From the NCBI GenBank assembly GCA_905236815.1, contig CAJOPE010000118.1:1-32952 (forward strand): a DNA stretch of 32,952 nt, in the 5' to 3' direction. The notes under the pieces were generated by a model. The model was not told where the DNA came from, ran no database searches, and worked only from the letters and a program-made list of their open reading frames with translations. Origin of the DNA: an uncultured Prevotella sp. (GTDB lineage: Bacteria; Bacteroidota; Bacteroidia; Bacteroidales; Bacteroidaceae). The position numbers and the translations under genes were made by a program. Of the stretch, positions 1-8,280 are shown piece after piece. The stretch's first letter is position 1. Each line of letters opens with the position of its first letter.

Positions 1-60
1 ACAACTGAGAGGAGTTGCTGATGTCAAGTTCTTCCTTTTCAGACTAACTAAGCTGTTTGC

Positions 61-963
61 CTAGTCACATGGTTTTGCAGGTGAGCCTTTTTTCTCAGAA
101 TCTTTTTCTAATGTTTCTATATTTTCTCCTGTCAGTTCCCCTTTTATCATATTAAACTTCATATAAAAACCCGACTGAAAAGCTGTTCCCATAACAAGAA
201 ACTCTTTTGTTCGGAATAAATCCCTAGCATACAATAAGGCATTGCAGACATCAGTAGAAGTGATATAAGGATTATCTTGTGTGTGTGAATGCATAAAATT
301 AGTGACTCCTTTTTGCATTTTCATAGGCAAATAAGAATGATGAAAACGTTTGAATTTTAATACTTTAAAGTCTTTATCCAATTCTACCATACAATCATTA
401 CCCATCGGAAGAACACCACTTTTAGATGTTCCCTGGAGAATATAGACCCTAGTTAAATTTGGTCCAATATACTTTACATCAAAGTTCAATCCACCCTCTT
501 CTCCATTAGCCTTGTATAGACTATCTCCACAAGCATCAAGAACCTTTCTAATCGCAGTATTTCTATATCGAAGCAAATCCATCTCATACTGTCCTGCAGC
601 ACGGTCCATATCATTCCATGTTGACTTCCATGGAGCATATATCAAATTATTCGACTTATTGAAGATAGATACAAAATAAATCTTGGCTTGTTCAAGATTT
701 CCAAAAATATAGTATTTATTATTAGCATCCTCCAAATAAGCCTGTGCATTGACCTCCTTAGCATGGCTGCAATGGGCAAACATTGAGTCACTCCCCACCC
801 ATGCCATCTTCTCATAGGAATAGAGTCTATAGCCTTCATGTAAAATGCTATCAGCTATCGGTTTAAAACTCTCTGGCGTTGGGCACTTTGCCTTATTCTT
901 TCCTTCTGCCATCAAACATATTGTCATAAGCAGAAGAAGACCCAAAAGTCGTGATATTCTCAT
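61..963 (-). CDS. Exported protein of unknown function with JAMM-like motif
   Basis: A 300-residue protein starting at ATG 963-961. Residues 1-20 (MRISRLLGLLLLMTICLMAE) look like a signal peptide, so it is probably periplasmic or surface-exposed. I do not recognise a named family for the whole protein. The C-terminal third holds H225-S-H227 followed by T235 and D238. This spacing (HxH, seven residues, S/T, two residues, D) matches the zinc-binding JAMM/MPN+ signature, and the following stretch contains FLVMGT, which resembles the strand after that signature in JAB domains. Serine is replaced by threonine at the expected position (S236 is next door). The upstream catalytic glutamate is not assigned; E194 is one candidate. 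It lies 23 bases downstream of the 987-1961 gene, suggesting a two-gene operon. The existence of the gene is likely; the enzymatic role is inference. Confidence 0.8.
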   Translation of the reverse strand: MRISRLLGLLLLMTICLMAEGKNKAKCPTPESFKPIADSILHEGYRLYSYEKMAWVGSDSMFAHCSHAKEVNAQAYLEDANNKYYIFGNLEQAKIYFVSIFNKSNNLIYAPWKSTWNDMDRAAGQYEMDLLRYRNTAIRKVLDACGDSLYKANGEEGGLNFDVKYIGPNLTRVYILQGTSKSGVLPMGNDCMVELDKDFKVLKFKRFHHSYLPMKMQKGVTNFMHSHTQDNPYITSTDVCNALLYARDLFRTKEFLVMGTAFQSGFYMKFNMIKGELTGENIETLEKDSEKKGSPAKPCD

Positions 964-986
964 GATTCTATCAATAATCTAACATA

Positions 987-1961
987 TTATTTCCAACTAT
1001 GATAAACACAGGATACAGTTCCTTCCTCATCCGATGAAACACGCTTGAGATCTTCATCAGCTGCAACTTTATACTTTGCATTCTGCAAATAGCCATTAGT
1101 AAAAAATACTTCAGAGGAAGACACATTCAAGTGCTTCTTCGCCTGCTCCTTCATAACCGTCATTCTCTTTTTCTTTTCCTCATTAGACAATGAATTCCAA
1201 GTACCTCTAACCGACGGACTACTAAGCATTTTTTGAAGCTTATCATCTTCTGACAATTCTTTAGCGACAAACAAATCCACTTCCATCCCCTTATTATCAA
1301 CAGCAGGTTGATATTTTGTTACTTTAGCCTTTTCTCTAAGAGAACGAGGAGCGGAAAATTCAATTTCTCCCCCCACTGTCACATTTTTGTTGGCAAGCAA
1401 GAATGGGGAATAAATTTGTTCAAAAAGAACTTCTTTCAAATCCTTGTCAAGAGCAAACATATACTGGTCAACCAGTTCTTTCTTTGTTGCATTGTACGGA
1501 GGCAGATTTGGTTTATTTCTTCTTGCAATTTCCTGTTCCTTTACAAAATTGTCATAAAATAAATCCACACGTCTCTTCACCTCCTTTGTTACTACAGACA
1601 TATTGCGAATTTTAGTTTTTCCATATTTATCAACAGAAAATTCTACAGGAATTCCTTTTAATACATCCATAAAACTTGGGGAAGTCTTATTTATAGTTTC
1701 TCCAGTTTTCGTCAGTTCCGAATACTCAACTTTATGATTCTGCAAAATTGTACGAATAACACATCCGTCCTTCTTTGACTCAGCTACTACATAGGAGCTT
1801 AATCCTAGAAAACTATACGTTCCCAGGGACGATTTCACATTTCCCCGAGTTTCATAAACCACAGAATCCCCTACATGGAAATCAGGACAGATTACATTAT
1901 TTCCTGCCCACAATGCGTTTGTAGCCAACAATCCCAAAACAAACAAAAGCGTCTTTTTCAT
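987..1961 (-). CDS. Exported protein of unknown function
   Basis: A 324-residue protein from ATG 1961-1959. The start MKKTLLFVLGLLATNALWAG is a clear signal peptide with likely cleavage near residues 19-20. The mature part is mixed charged and hydrophobic with no membrane helix and no catalytic motif I recognise. The early segment reads HVGDSVVYETRG, reminiscent of the first strand of beta-rich periplasmic proteins, and a Lys/Glu-rich helical stretch lies around residues 250-280. It is the first gene of a probable pair with the JAMM-like protein at 61-963. Upstream, 1962-2034 holds a near-perfect 15-base direct repeat but no convincing TAnnTTTG promoter. Function unknown. Confidence 0.8.
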   Translation of the reverse strand: MKKTLLFVLGLLATNALWAGNNVICPDFHVGDSVVYETRGNVKSSLGTYSFLGLSSYVVAESKKDGCVIRTILQNHKVEYSELTKTGETINKTSPSFMDVLKGIPVEFSVDKYGKTKIRNMSVVTKEVKRRVDLFYDNFVKEQEIARRNKPNLPPYNATKKELVDQYMFALDKDLKEVLFEQIYSPFLLANKNVTVGGEIEFSAPRSLREKAKVTKYQPAVDNKGMEVDLFVAKELSEDDKLQKMLSSPSVRGTWNSLSNEEKKKRMTVMKEQAKKHLNVSSSEVFFTNGYLQNAKYKVAADEDLKRVSSDEEGTVSCVYHSWK

Positions 1962-1975
1962 AATTTATTTAATTT

Positions 1976-2021
1976 AGTTCTTATCGTTATTAGTTTTTAT
2001 AGCGATAGTTCTTATGGTTAT
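1976..2021. repeat. 15-bp direct repeat upstream of secreted-protein pair
   Basis: AGTTCTTATCGTTAT at 1976-1990 recurs as AGTTCTTATGGTTAT at 2007-2021 (14 of 15 identical), with starts 31 bases apart, or about three helical turns. It sits 15-60 bases upstream of the start codon of the 987-1961 gene. It could be a paired protein-binding site or chance in AT-rich DNA. Confidence 0.4.
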
Positions 2022-2034
2022 CAAGTTCAAAGAA

Positions 2035-2081
2035 AGCCCTCCACAGAATTGCATTCCATCCAAAGCAGACTGTGGAGGGCT
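2035..2081 (-). terminator. Hairpin ending the inositol-phosphate synthase transcript
   Basis: AGCCCTCCACAG (2035-2046) pairs perfectly with CTGTGGAGGGCT (2070-2081) around a 23-base loop, 22 bases past the stop codon. On the minus strand it is followed by TTCTTTG, a weak U-tract. The stem is strong, so it is probably a terminator or 3'-end stabiliser. Confidence 0.6.
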
Positions 2082-2102
2082 GAGATATAGTAATATTAAA
2101 CT

Positions 2103-3410
2103 TTAATCGATTTCCTGGTCAGCTTCATAGCCACCCATCTCACGAAGAGCATTCTTCAGCATCACATACTGATCGAAAAGGTTGTTCACTGCCTCCTCGC
2201 CCTTGGTATAGTCGTGCATAGGGCTCTTGAGGAAGAAACTCAAGAACTTCTGATTACCATACTTACCAGCGCGTGCAGCAAGGTCCATCAACAGTGTAAG
2301 GTCGAGCAACAATGGAGCAGCGAGGATACTATCGCGGCAAAGGAAGTCAATCTTGATCTGCATTGGATAGCCCATCCATCCGAAGATATCGAGGTTGTCC
2401 CATCCCTCCTTGTTGTCGTTGCGAGGAGGGTAATAGTTGATACGAACCTTATGGTAGATGTCACCATAAAGATCAGGCTGGTCTTCCTTCTTTAAAATAG
2501 TTTCAAGCGTTGAGAGTTTGCTCACCTCCTTGGTATGGAAGTTAGCTGGCTCATCAAGTACCAAGCCATCACGATTACCAAGAATATTGGTAGAGAACCA
2601 ACCTGCAAGTCCGAGGTTACGAACCTTGAGGATTGGAGCAAAACCAGACTTTACGAGAGTCTGACCTGTCTTGAAATCCTTACCACAAATAGGCATCTTA
2701 GTTAGCTCTGCCAATTCCCACATAGCAGGAATATCAACAGTAGTATTAGGGGCACCCATAATAAAAGGAGCGCCTTCGGTGAGGGCGGCATAAGCATAGC
2801 ACATTGAAGGAGCAATATGCTCACGATCATCCTCTTTCATTGCTTTTTCAAGATCAGCAAGATTTTTGTGATACTTCTCATCATAAGGAACATAGATTTC
2901 TGTTGAAGCAGCCCAGATAACTACCAAACGAGCGCATCCGTTCTTCTCCTTGAATTCCTTCATATCGTTCTTCAACTGCTGAACCATATCCCAACGAGTA
3001 GCACAATCCTTCACATTGTCGCCATCCAAACGCTTGGCATAATTCTTGTCAAAAGCAGCCTTCATTGGAACGATTTTTTCCAGTTCATCACGCACTGGTT
3101 CGATGTCCTTTGCTTTCAACACTTCAGCATAAACTGTAGCCTGATAAGCATTCTGTGGATATACATCCCAAGTACCGAAAACAATATCATTGAGGTCGGT
3201 TAGAGGAACAATATCCTTATAGTGAAGATATTCCTTTTCAGCACCCTTGCCCACACGAATCTTATCGTACTGAGTCATAGAGCCGACAGGTTTTGAAAGT
3301 CCTTTACGAACCATCAATACACCAGTCATGAATGTAGTAGCGACAGCACCGCAGCCAACTACCATAATTCCGAGTTTGCCTTCAGCGGGCTTCACATTAG
3401 TTTGTTTCAT
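2103..3410 (-). CDS. myo-inositol-1-phosphate synthase
   Basis: A 435-residue cytosolic enzyme, NAD-dependent, converting glucose 6-phosphate to inositol 3-phosphate. The Rossmann motif GIMVVGCGAVATTFMTG lies at residues 14-30. GKDFKTGQT (243-251) matches the family GxDFKxGQT motif, and NILGNRDG (275-282) matches the NHLGNNDG motif. LCRDSILAAPLLLDL (357-371) corresponds to the conserved SLLAAPLILDL region. Length fits the bacterial form of the family. In Bacteroides thetaiotaomicron a homologue feeds inositol-lipid synthesis, so a similar use here is reasonable inference. The usual phosphatidylinositol-phosphate synthase and phosphatase partners are not next to it in this window. It is transcribed divergently from cysE from a TACCTTTG promoter, and ends at a strong hairpin. 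Confidence 0.93.
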   Translation of the reverse strand: MKQTNVKPAEGKLGIMVVGCGAVATTFMTGVLMVRKGLSKPVGSMTQYDKIRVGKGAEKEYLHYKDIVPLTDLNDIVFGTWDVYPQNAYQATVYAEVLKAKDIEPVRDELEKIVPMKAAFDKNYAKRLDGDNVKDCATRWDMVQQLKNDMKEFKEKNGCARLVVIWAASTEIYVPYDEKYHKNLADLEKAMKEDDREHIAPSMCYAYAALTEGAPFIMGAPNTTVDIPAMWELAELTKMPICGKDFKTGQTLVKSGFAPILKVRNLGLAGWFSTNILGNRDGLVLDEPANFHTKEVSKLSTLETILKKEDQPDLYGDIYHKVRINYYPPRNDNKEGWDNLDIFGWMGYPMQIKIDFLCRDSILAAPLLLDLTLLMDLAARAGKYGNQKFLSFFLKSPMHDYTKGEEAVNNLFDQYVMLKNALREMGGYEADQEID

Positions 3411-3452
3411 CTTGCTTTTTTGTTAGTTGTTTTTTCACATTAATCGTGAATG

Positions 3453-3484
3453 CAAAGGTATAGAAAATTATACAATAAAACGAA
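3453..3484 (-). promoter_or_regulatory. Bacteroidota-type promoter for inositol-phosphate synthase
   Basis: On the minus strand TACCTTTG (3460-3453) matches the -7 consensus TAnnTTTG. About 20 bases upstream is TTCG (3484-3481), a weak -33 element. The start codon lies about 43 bases downstream of the -7 box. Confidence 0.6.
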
Positions 3485-3559
3485 TTTAGTTAATAAAGTT
3501 TCACTATTTTGGATATTTAATACTAATCACATATTTAATAAATAAAAGTGCCTCGAAAA

Positions 3560-3591
3560 TTTCATTAAGTCGCAAATTCTTTGTAAATTTG
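3560..3591 (+). promoter_or_regulatory. Bacteroidota-type promoter for cysE operon
   Basis: TAAATTTG (3584-3591) matches TAnnTTTG, with TTTC (3560-3563) 20 bases upstream as a -33 element. Transcription would begin near 3598. This argues against the upstream TTG (3608) as cysE start and for ATG 3662. Confidence 0.6.
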
Positions 3592-3661
3592 CAGTCTAAA
3601 TATATATTTGGGAGATAGAATCTCTTTTGAGAGTCAAAAGAATTATAATTCAAGTCAGAAA

Positions 3662-4600
3662 ATGAGCAACATAACTTCAGATCAGAGACTGAAAGAAGTG
3701 GTAGGAAAGCTTTCGGAGCCAGATTCTCTGAAAGGCCTTTTCCATCAGCATCAAGATGGAACCCCTATCCCTTCCAACAAGGCGCTTGTAGAAATCATTG
3801 ACCTTTCTCGAAGCATCCTCTTTCCTGGATACTTCGGCCGGAACTCTTTCACTAAGCAGACATTGGAGTTTCACCTAGGAGTAAGAACAGAAAAGCTACA
3901 TCATATGCTAGCAGAGCAGATTCTTGCAGGTCTCTGTTTTGCAAGACCAGAAGAGCAATCGATAGAAGACCTCGACTGTGCCCGCTGTAAGGCCAGCGAC
4001 ATCGCAATGCAAGTCATTGAGCAGTTCCCAAGCATCCGCAAAATGCTGAGTACAGATATCACAGCAGCTTATAATGGCGACCCTGCCGCACAGAGCAAAG
4101 CCGAAATTGTGAGTTGTTATCCAGTAATCAAGACCCTTAGCAGCTATCGCATTGCTCATGAACTCTATAAGCTAAATGTACCACTCATTCCAAGAATGAT
4201 CACCGAAATTGCACACTCCGAAACAGGTATCGACATCCACCCAGGTGCTCAGATTGGTGAATATTTCACCATTGACCATGGCACAGGTGTCGTGATTGGA
4301 GCGACTTGCATCATCGGCAAGAACGTGAAGCTTTATCAGGGTGTGACCCTTGGCGCAAAGAGTTTTCCACTCGACGAGAAGGGCAATCCTATCAAGGGCA
4401 TCGCCCGCCACCCTATCCTCCAGGACAATGTAGTGATATACTCAAACGCCACTATCCTCGGAAGAATCACCATTGGTGCTGGATGCGTAGTAGGCGCCAA
4501 CGTGTGGGTGACCAAGGACATGAAGCCAAAAACAAAGAAATATAAACAAGAAAAAATAGATAAATTAGATATTGAATTCAATAATGGAACAGGAATTTGA
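3662..4600 (+). CDS. cysE: Serine O-acetyltransferase
   Basis: A 312-residue cytosolic enzyme making O-acetylserine from serine and acetyl-CoA, the first step of cysteine synthesis. An N-terminal helical region (about 1-185) precedes a left-handed beta-helix of hexapeptide repeats (about 186-285). D191 in DIHPGAQIG and H206 in DHGTGVVIG have the same 15-residue spacing as the catalytic Asp/His of E. coli CysE (D143/H158). The reading frame is open back to TTG 3608, but the promoter places the transcript start near 3598 and ATG 3662 gives a normal leader, so ATG is preferred. The C-terminal tail (286-312) is Lys-rich. Its last 17 bases overlap the next gene, implying co-transcription with the RNA methyltransferase. 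Confidence 0.93.
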   Translation: MSNITSDQRLKEVVGKLSEPDSLKGLFHQHQDGTPIPSNKALVEIIDLSRSILFPGYFGRNSFTKQTLEFHLGVRTEKLHHMLAEQILAGLCFARPEEQSIEDLDCARCKASDIAMQVIEQFPSIRKMLSTDITAAYNGDPAAQSKAEIVSCYPVIKTLSSYRIAHELYKLNVPLIPRMITEIAHSETGIDIHPGAQIGEYFTIDHGTGVVIGATCIIGKNVKLYQGVTLGAKSFPLDEKGNPIKGIARHPILQDNVVIYSNATILGRITIGAGCVVGANVWVTKDMKPKTKKYKQEKIDKLDIEFNNGTGI

Positions 4601-6107
4601 ACTCATTGCCAAGACCTTTATGGGACTAGAGTCCGTCTTGGCTGAGGAGCTCACCCAGCTGGGTGCCAACAATGTACAAATCGGCCGACGTATGGTGTCA
4701 TTCACCGGTGACAAGGAAATGATGTATCGTGCCAACTTCCAATTGCACACGGCTATCAGAATCCTCAAGCCTATTGCCAAGTTCAAGGCAAAATCGGCAG
4801 AGGATATGTACGAGGAAGTGAAGAAGCTCGAATGGAGCAAGTATTTGGATAACAAGAAGACATTCTCTGTAGACTCTGTTGTTTACTCAGATGACTTCCG
4901 TAACTCTCGATTCGTAACCTACAAGGTAAAGGATGCTATTGTTGACTGGTTCCGCGATAATACCGGTACTCGTCCAAACATCTCCGTAAGTAACCCAGAC
5001 ATCCGATTGAACATCCATATCGCTGAAGACAACGCAACTCTGAGTCTTGACTCAAGTGGCGAAAGTCTCCACCGTCGCGGCTATCGTCAGGAAAGCGTAG
5101 AGGCTCCTCTAAATGAGGTACTTGCTGCTGGTATGATCCGCATGACTGGTTGGGATTATAGCTGTGACCTCATCGATCCTATGTGTGGTTCAGGTACTAT
5201 CCTCATCGAGGCTGCACTTGAGGCACTCAATATGAACCCTGGCGTTTTCCGCAAGGAGTTCGCTTTCGAAAAGTGGCCTGACTTCGACCAGGAACTCTTC
5301 GATTCCATCTACAACGACGACTCAGAAGAGAAAGAGTTCGAGCACCATATCTACGGATACGATATAGATATGAAAGCAGTAAACACAGCCCGCATGAACG
5401 TGAAAGCAGCCGGTTTGAGCAAGTATATCACTATCGAGCAGGCCGATTTCAAGAACTTCAAGCAGCCTGCAGAGCCTGCTCTTATCGTAATGAACCCTCC
5501 TTACGGCGAGCGAATCTCAACACCAAACTTGCTCAATTCCTACAAGATGATTGGTGAGCGTTTCAAGAATGCCTTCAAGGGCAACGAGGCTTGGGTACTT
5601 AGCTATCGCGAGGAATGCTTCAAGGCTATCGGCTTGAAACCATCTATCAAGATACCTCTTTATAATGGTTCTCTGGAATGCGAATTCCGCAAATATGTGA
5701 TGTTCGACGGTAAAATGAAGGAATTCCGAGCAGAAGGCGGAATCGTAAAGACCGAGGACGAAAAGCGCGAAATGGCTCAGAAGCACCGTTTCAAGAAGAA
5801 TCGTGAGTTCAAGGAGCGTCTCGAAGCTGAAGAAAGCAACAACGATGGCGACATCCGCAGCTTTACATTCCACAAACCTCGCTTTAATGAGGACGAGCAT
5901 CACGACCGTCGTCACTTCGATCGCTATAAAGGCGGCAAAGGAAAGAACAATGACGGCGACGAGAATGAAAGTCGCGGCTCACGCAGAGGTGGAAAGAAAT
6001 TCGAAAAGGGCGGCAAGCGCTTTGACAAAGGGGAGAAACGCTTCGACAAGAGCGAGAAGCGTGGTTCTTTCGGAAAACGTAAAAGATTCACAGAAGATGA
6101 GGATTAA
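4584..6107 (+). CDS. THUMP-domain RlmL-like rRNA guanine-N2 methyltransferase
   Basis: A 507-residue SAM-dependent RNA methyltransferase. Residues about 1-160 contain the ferredoxin-like/THUMP RNA-binding region. The Rossmann fold shows motif I as DPMCGSGT (198-205), an acidic end to strand 2 at GYDID (258-262), and motif IV NPPYGER (304-310), typical of N2-guanine methyltransferases. E. coli RlmL makes m2G2445 in 23S rRNA; the same target is inference here. After about residue 385 the protein becomes charged and low-complexity. Residues 470-500 repeat KRFDKGE-like units with Gly and Arg, a probable disordered RNA-binding tail. ATG 4584 is chosen over an upstream in-frame TTG at 4572. It overlaps cysE by 17 bases and the next gene by 11. 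Confidence 0.9.
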   Translation: MEQEFELIAKTFMGLESVLAEELTQLGANNVQIGRRMVSFTGDKEMMYRANFQLHTAIRILKPIAKFKAKSAEDMYEEVKKLEWSKYLDNKKTFSVDSVVYSDDFRNSRFVTYKVKDAIVDWFRDNTGTRPNISVSNPDIRLNIHIAEDNATLSLDSSGESLHRRGYRQESVEAPLNEVLAAGMIRMTGWDYSCDLIDPMCGSGTILIEAALEALNMNPGVFRKEFAFEKWPDFDQELFDSIYNDDSEEKEFEHHIYGYDIDMKAVNTARMNVKAAGLSKYITIEQADFKNFKQPAEPALIVMNPPYGERISTPNLLNSYKMIGERFKNAFKGNEAWVLSYREECFKAIGLKPSIKIPLYNGSLECEFRKYVMFDGKMKEFRAEGGIVKTEDEKREMAQKHRFKKNREFKERLEAEESNNDGDIRSFTFHKPRFNEDEHHDRRHFDRYKGGKGKNNDGDENESRGSRRGGKKFEKGGKRFDKGEKRFDKSEKRGSFGKRKRFTEDED

Positions 6108-8232
6108 TCGTTTATGGATTTTAGGTTATGGGTTACTGATAGTACTTTTAGGTATGACTATGAATGCTAACGCTCAGAATCTAAAGGAGATGACTCTCGA
6201 AGACCTGAACTTCGGAGGTGTAAACTACCATAATATGGTAGCCAAGAACCGCTGGACAACATGGTGGGGAGATCAACTCGTACGCCTCGATGCCGAGGAG
6301 TGCTATCTCATAAACTTGAAAACGGGAAAAGAAACGAAACTTTTCACAGCCGATGACCTCAACAAGATCAAGGATGTAAATAAAGTTACTTCTCTTTTCT
6401 CGGCTAAATTTCCATACGCCGATCAAACAGTAGTGAGACTGGGCGACCAACTCATCGATTGGAAAAAGAAGAAAGCCGAAACCGACTTGAAATTGTCGGC
6501 CTATGTTAGTGGCTTTCAACTCTATGTAAGAGACGAGAAAGGAAAGGAGCGCCAGCTCACCACCGACGGAAGCCGCAACATCGTTTACGGTCAGAGCGTA
6601 CATCGCGATGAGTTCGGTATCGAAGGTGGTCTCTTTTGGAGTCCTGGCAAGAAATTGCTAGCATTCTATCGAATGGACCAGAGTATGGTAACCGACTATC
6701 CATTGGTGAATGTGCCTGAAGTAGACTGGACACCAGATGTGGGAGAAAGTCGTATGGCAACTCCAGCACCAGAGAAGTATCCTATGGCAGGCGAAACTTC
6801 ACACAAAGTGACTGTCGGTATCTACAACCCACAGACTCATAAGATTCTTTATCTGAAGGCTGGCGACCCTACAAACAGATATTTCACCAATATCGCATGG
6901 AGTCCAGACAGCAAAGTCATCTATATGTTTGAGCTGAACCGCGACCAGAATGATTGCCGACTTGTTAGCTACAATGCTGAAACAGGTGCTAAAATCAAGG
7001 AGCTATATCGCGAGACTGATGCAAAATATGTAGAACCTCTCCACCCTATCAAGTTCTTACCATGGGATAGCAATAAGTTTATCCTACAGAGCCAGAAGGA
7101 CGGATTTAACCATATGTATCTTTTCGACACTAATGGTAAAGAGTTGAAACAGATCACATCGGGCAAATGGGTGGTTATGGACTTTGTTGGTTTCAATACC
7201 AAACGTCATAGCATCATTTATACCAGTAATGAACTGAGCCCTATTCAGCAGAACATCTGGTTGGTAGATGTTGAGACAGGTAAGCGTGCTCTGATGGATA
7301 ACGGAAAGGGATGGCATAACGCTACACTCTCCGAAAGTGGTCAGTACATCTACAACAACTGGCAGGAACCTGACGTTCCACGCGAAATAGAAATCGTAAA
7401 TACCGAGAACGGCAAACGTACACCTTATTATACTGCTCCTAACCCTTGGGAAGGCTATACTGTTCCAACCTACGAGAGTGGAAGCATTAAGGCTGCCGAC
7501 GGTACCACCGATTTATATTATAGGATGGTGAAGCCTGTCAACTTTGATCCAAACAAGAAATATCCTACTATTATATATGTATATGGTGGACCTCACGCTC
7601 ACAATGTGGATGCCCGTTGGCATTACTGCAGCCGTGGTTGGGAAACCTACATGGCAGAGAAGGGGTATCTGCTCTTCATCCTCGATAACCGAGGAAGCGA
7701 GAACAGAGGCAAGGAATTCGAACAGGTTACTTTCCGCCAGCTGGGTCAGGAAGAAATGAAAGACCAGATGAAGGGTGTTGAATACCTTAAGAGCCTTCCT
7801 TACGTAGATCAAGACAGGATGGGAGTACACGGCTGGAGCTTTGGTGGATTCATGACCACCAGTCTGATGACCAACTATCCAGATGTTTTCAAGGTTGGTG
7901 TTGCAGGTGGACCTGTAATCGACTGGAAATGGTATGAGGTGATGTATGGTGAACGCTATATGGATACACCACAAACCAACCCAGAAGGATACAAGAAGAC
8001 CTCATTACTCTCAAAGGCTAAAGACCTGAAAGGAAAATTGCAGATTATTATCGGTCTCAACGACCCTGTAGTATTGCCACAGCATGCATTCTCTTTCCTG
8101 AAGGCCTGCATTGAAGCCGGCACCCAGCCAGACTTCTTTGTATATCCTGGTGAACCTCACAACATGAGAGGCCATCAGAGCACACATCTTCACGAGAGAA
8201 TATCTCAGTACTTCTTTGATTATTTGAAATAA
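6097..8232 (+). CDS. dpp4: Dipeptidyl peptidase IV (S9B family)
   Basis: A 711-residue exported serine peptidase that removes Xaa-Pro or Xaa-Ala dipeptides from peptide N-termini. Residues 1-26 (ending NANAQ) are a signal peptide. A beta-propeller DPPIV N-terminal domain spans roughly 60-480, followed by an alpha/beta hydrolase domain. The triad is visible: S581 in GWSFGG, D656 in GLNDPV and H688 in EPHNM. Their spacing of 75 and 32 residues equals that of Porphyromonas gingivalis DPP4 as I recall it. The frame is open far upstream inside the methyltransferase gene, but only ATG 6097 puts the signal peptide at the N-terminus. The 11-base overlap with the upstream gene suggests translational coupling. 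Peptide uptake from the periplasm is the likely role. Confidence 0.95.
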   Translation: MRINRLWILGYGLLIVLLGMTMNANAQNLKEMTLEDLNFGGVNYHNMVAKNRWTTWWGDQLVRLDAEECYLINLKTGKETKLFTADDLNKIKDVNKVTSLFSAKFPYADQTVVRLGDQLIDWKKKKAETDLKLSAYVSGFQLYVRDEKGKERQLTTDGSRNIVYGQSVHRDEFGIEGGLFWSPGKKLLAFYRMDQSMVTDYPLVNVPEVDWTPDVGESRMATPAPEKYPMAGETSHKVTVGIYNPQTHKILYLKAGDPTNRYFTNIAWSPDSKVIYMFELNRDQNDCRLVSYNAETGAKIKELYRETDAKYVEPLHPIKFLPWDSNKFILQSQKDGFNHMYLFDTNGKELKQITSGKWVVMDFVGFNTKRHSIIYTSNELSPIQQNIWLVDVETGKRALMDNGKGWHNATLSESGQYIYNNWQEPDVPREIEIVNTENGKRTPYYTAPNPWEGYTVPTYESGSIKAADGTTDLYYRMVKPVNFDPNKKYPTIIYVYGGPHAHNVDARWHYCSRGWETYMAEKGYLLFILDNRGSENRGKEFEQVTFRQLGQEEMKDQMKGVEYLKSLPYVDQDRMGVHGWSFGGFMTTSLMTNYPDVFKVGVAGGPVIDWKWYEVMYGERYMDTPQTNPEGYKKTSLLSKAKDLKGKLQIIIGLNDPVVLPQHAFSFLKACIEAGTQPDFFVYPGEPHNMRGHQSTHLHERISQYFFDYLK

Positions 8233-8250
8233 CTAATTACTAATAAACAC

Positions 8251-8271
8251 GACCTCCCCAAAAGGGAGGTC
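8251..8271 (+). promoter_or_regulatory. Intergenic hairpin between dpp4 and purD
   Basis: GACCTCCC (8251-8258) pairs perfectly with GGGAGGTC (8264-8271) around a CAAAA loop. There is no U-tract after it, so it is not a classical terminator. It ends nine bases before the purD ATG and could act as a 3'-end stabiliser of dpp4 mRNA or affect purD translation. Confidence 0.5.
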
Positions 8272-8280
8272 TGAGAGATT

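Noticed and set aside
3608..3661. TTG start for cysE at 3608
   Set aside because: It lies about ten bases after the predicted transcript start and adds residues with no family similarity; ATG 3662 fits better.
5803..6096. A 98-codon upstream extension of the dpp4 frame inside the methyltransferase gene
   Set aside because: The extension is the shifted frame of the basic tail of the upstream gene, and the signal peptide only makes sense from ATG 6097.
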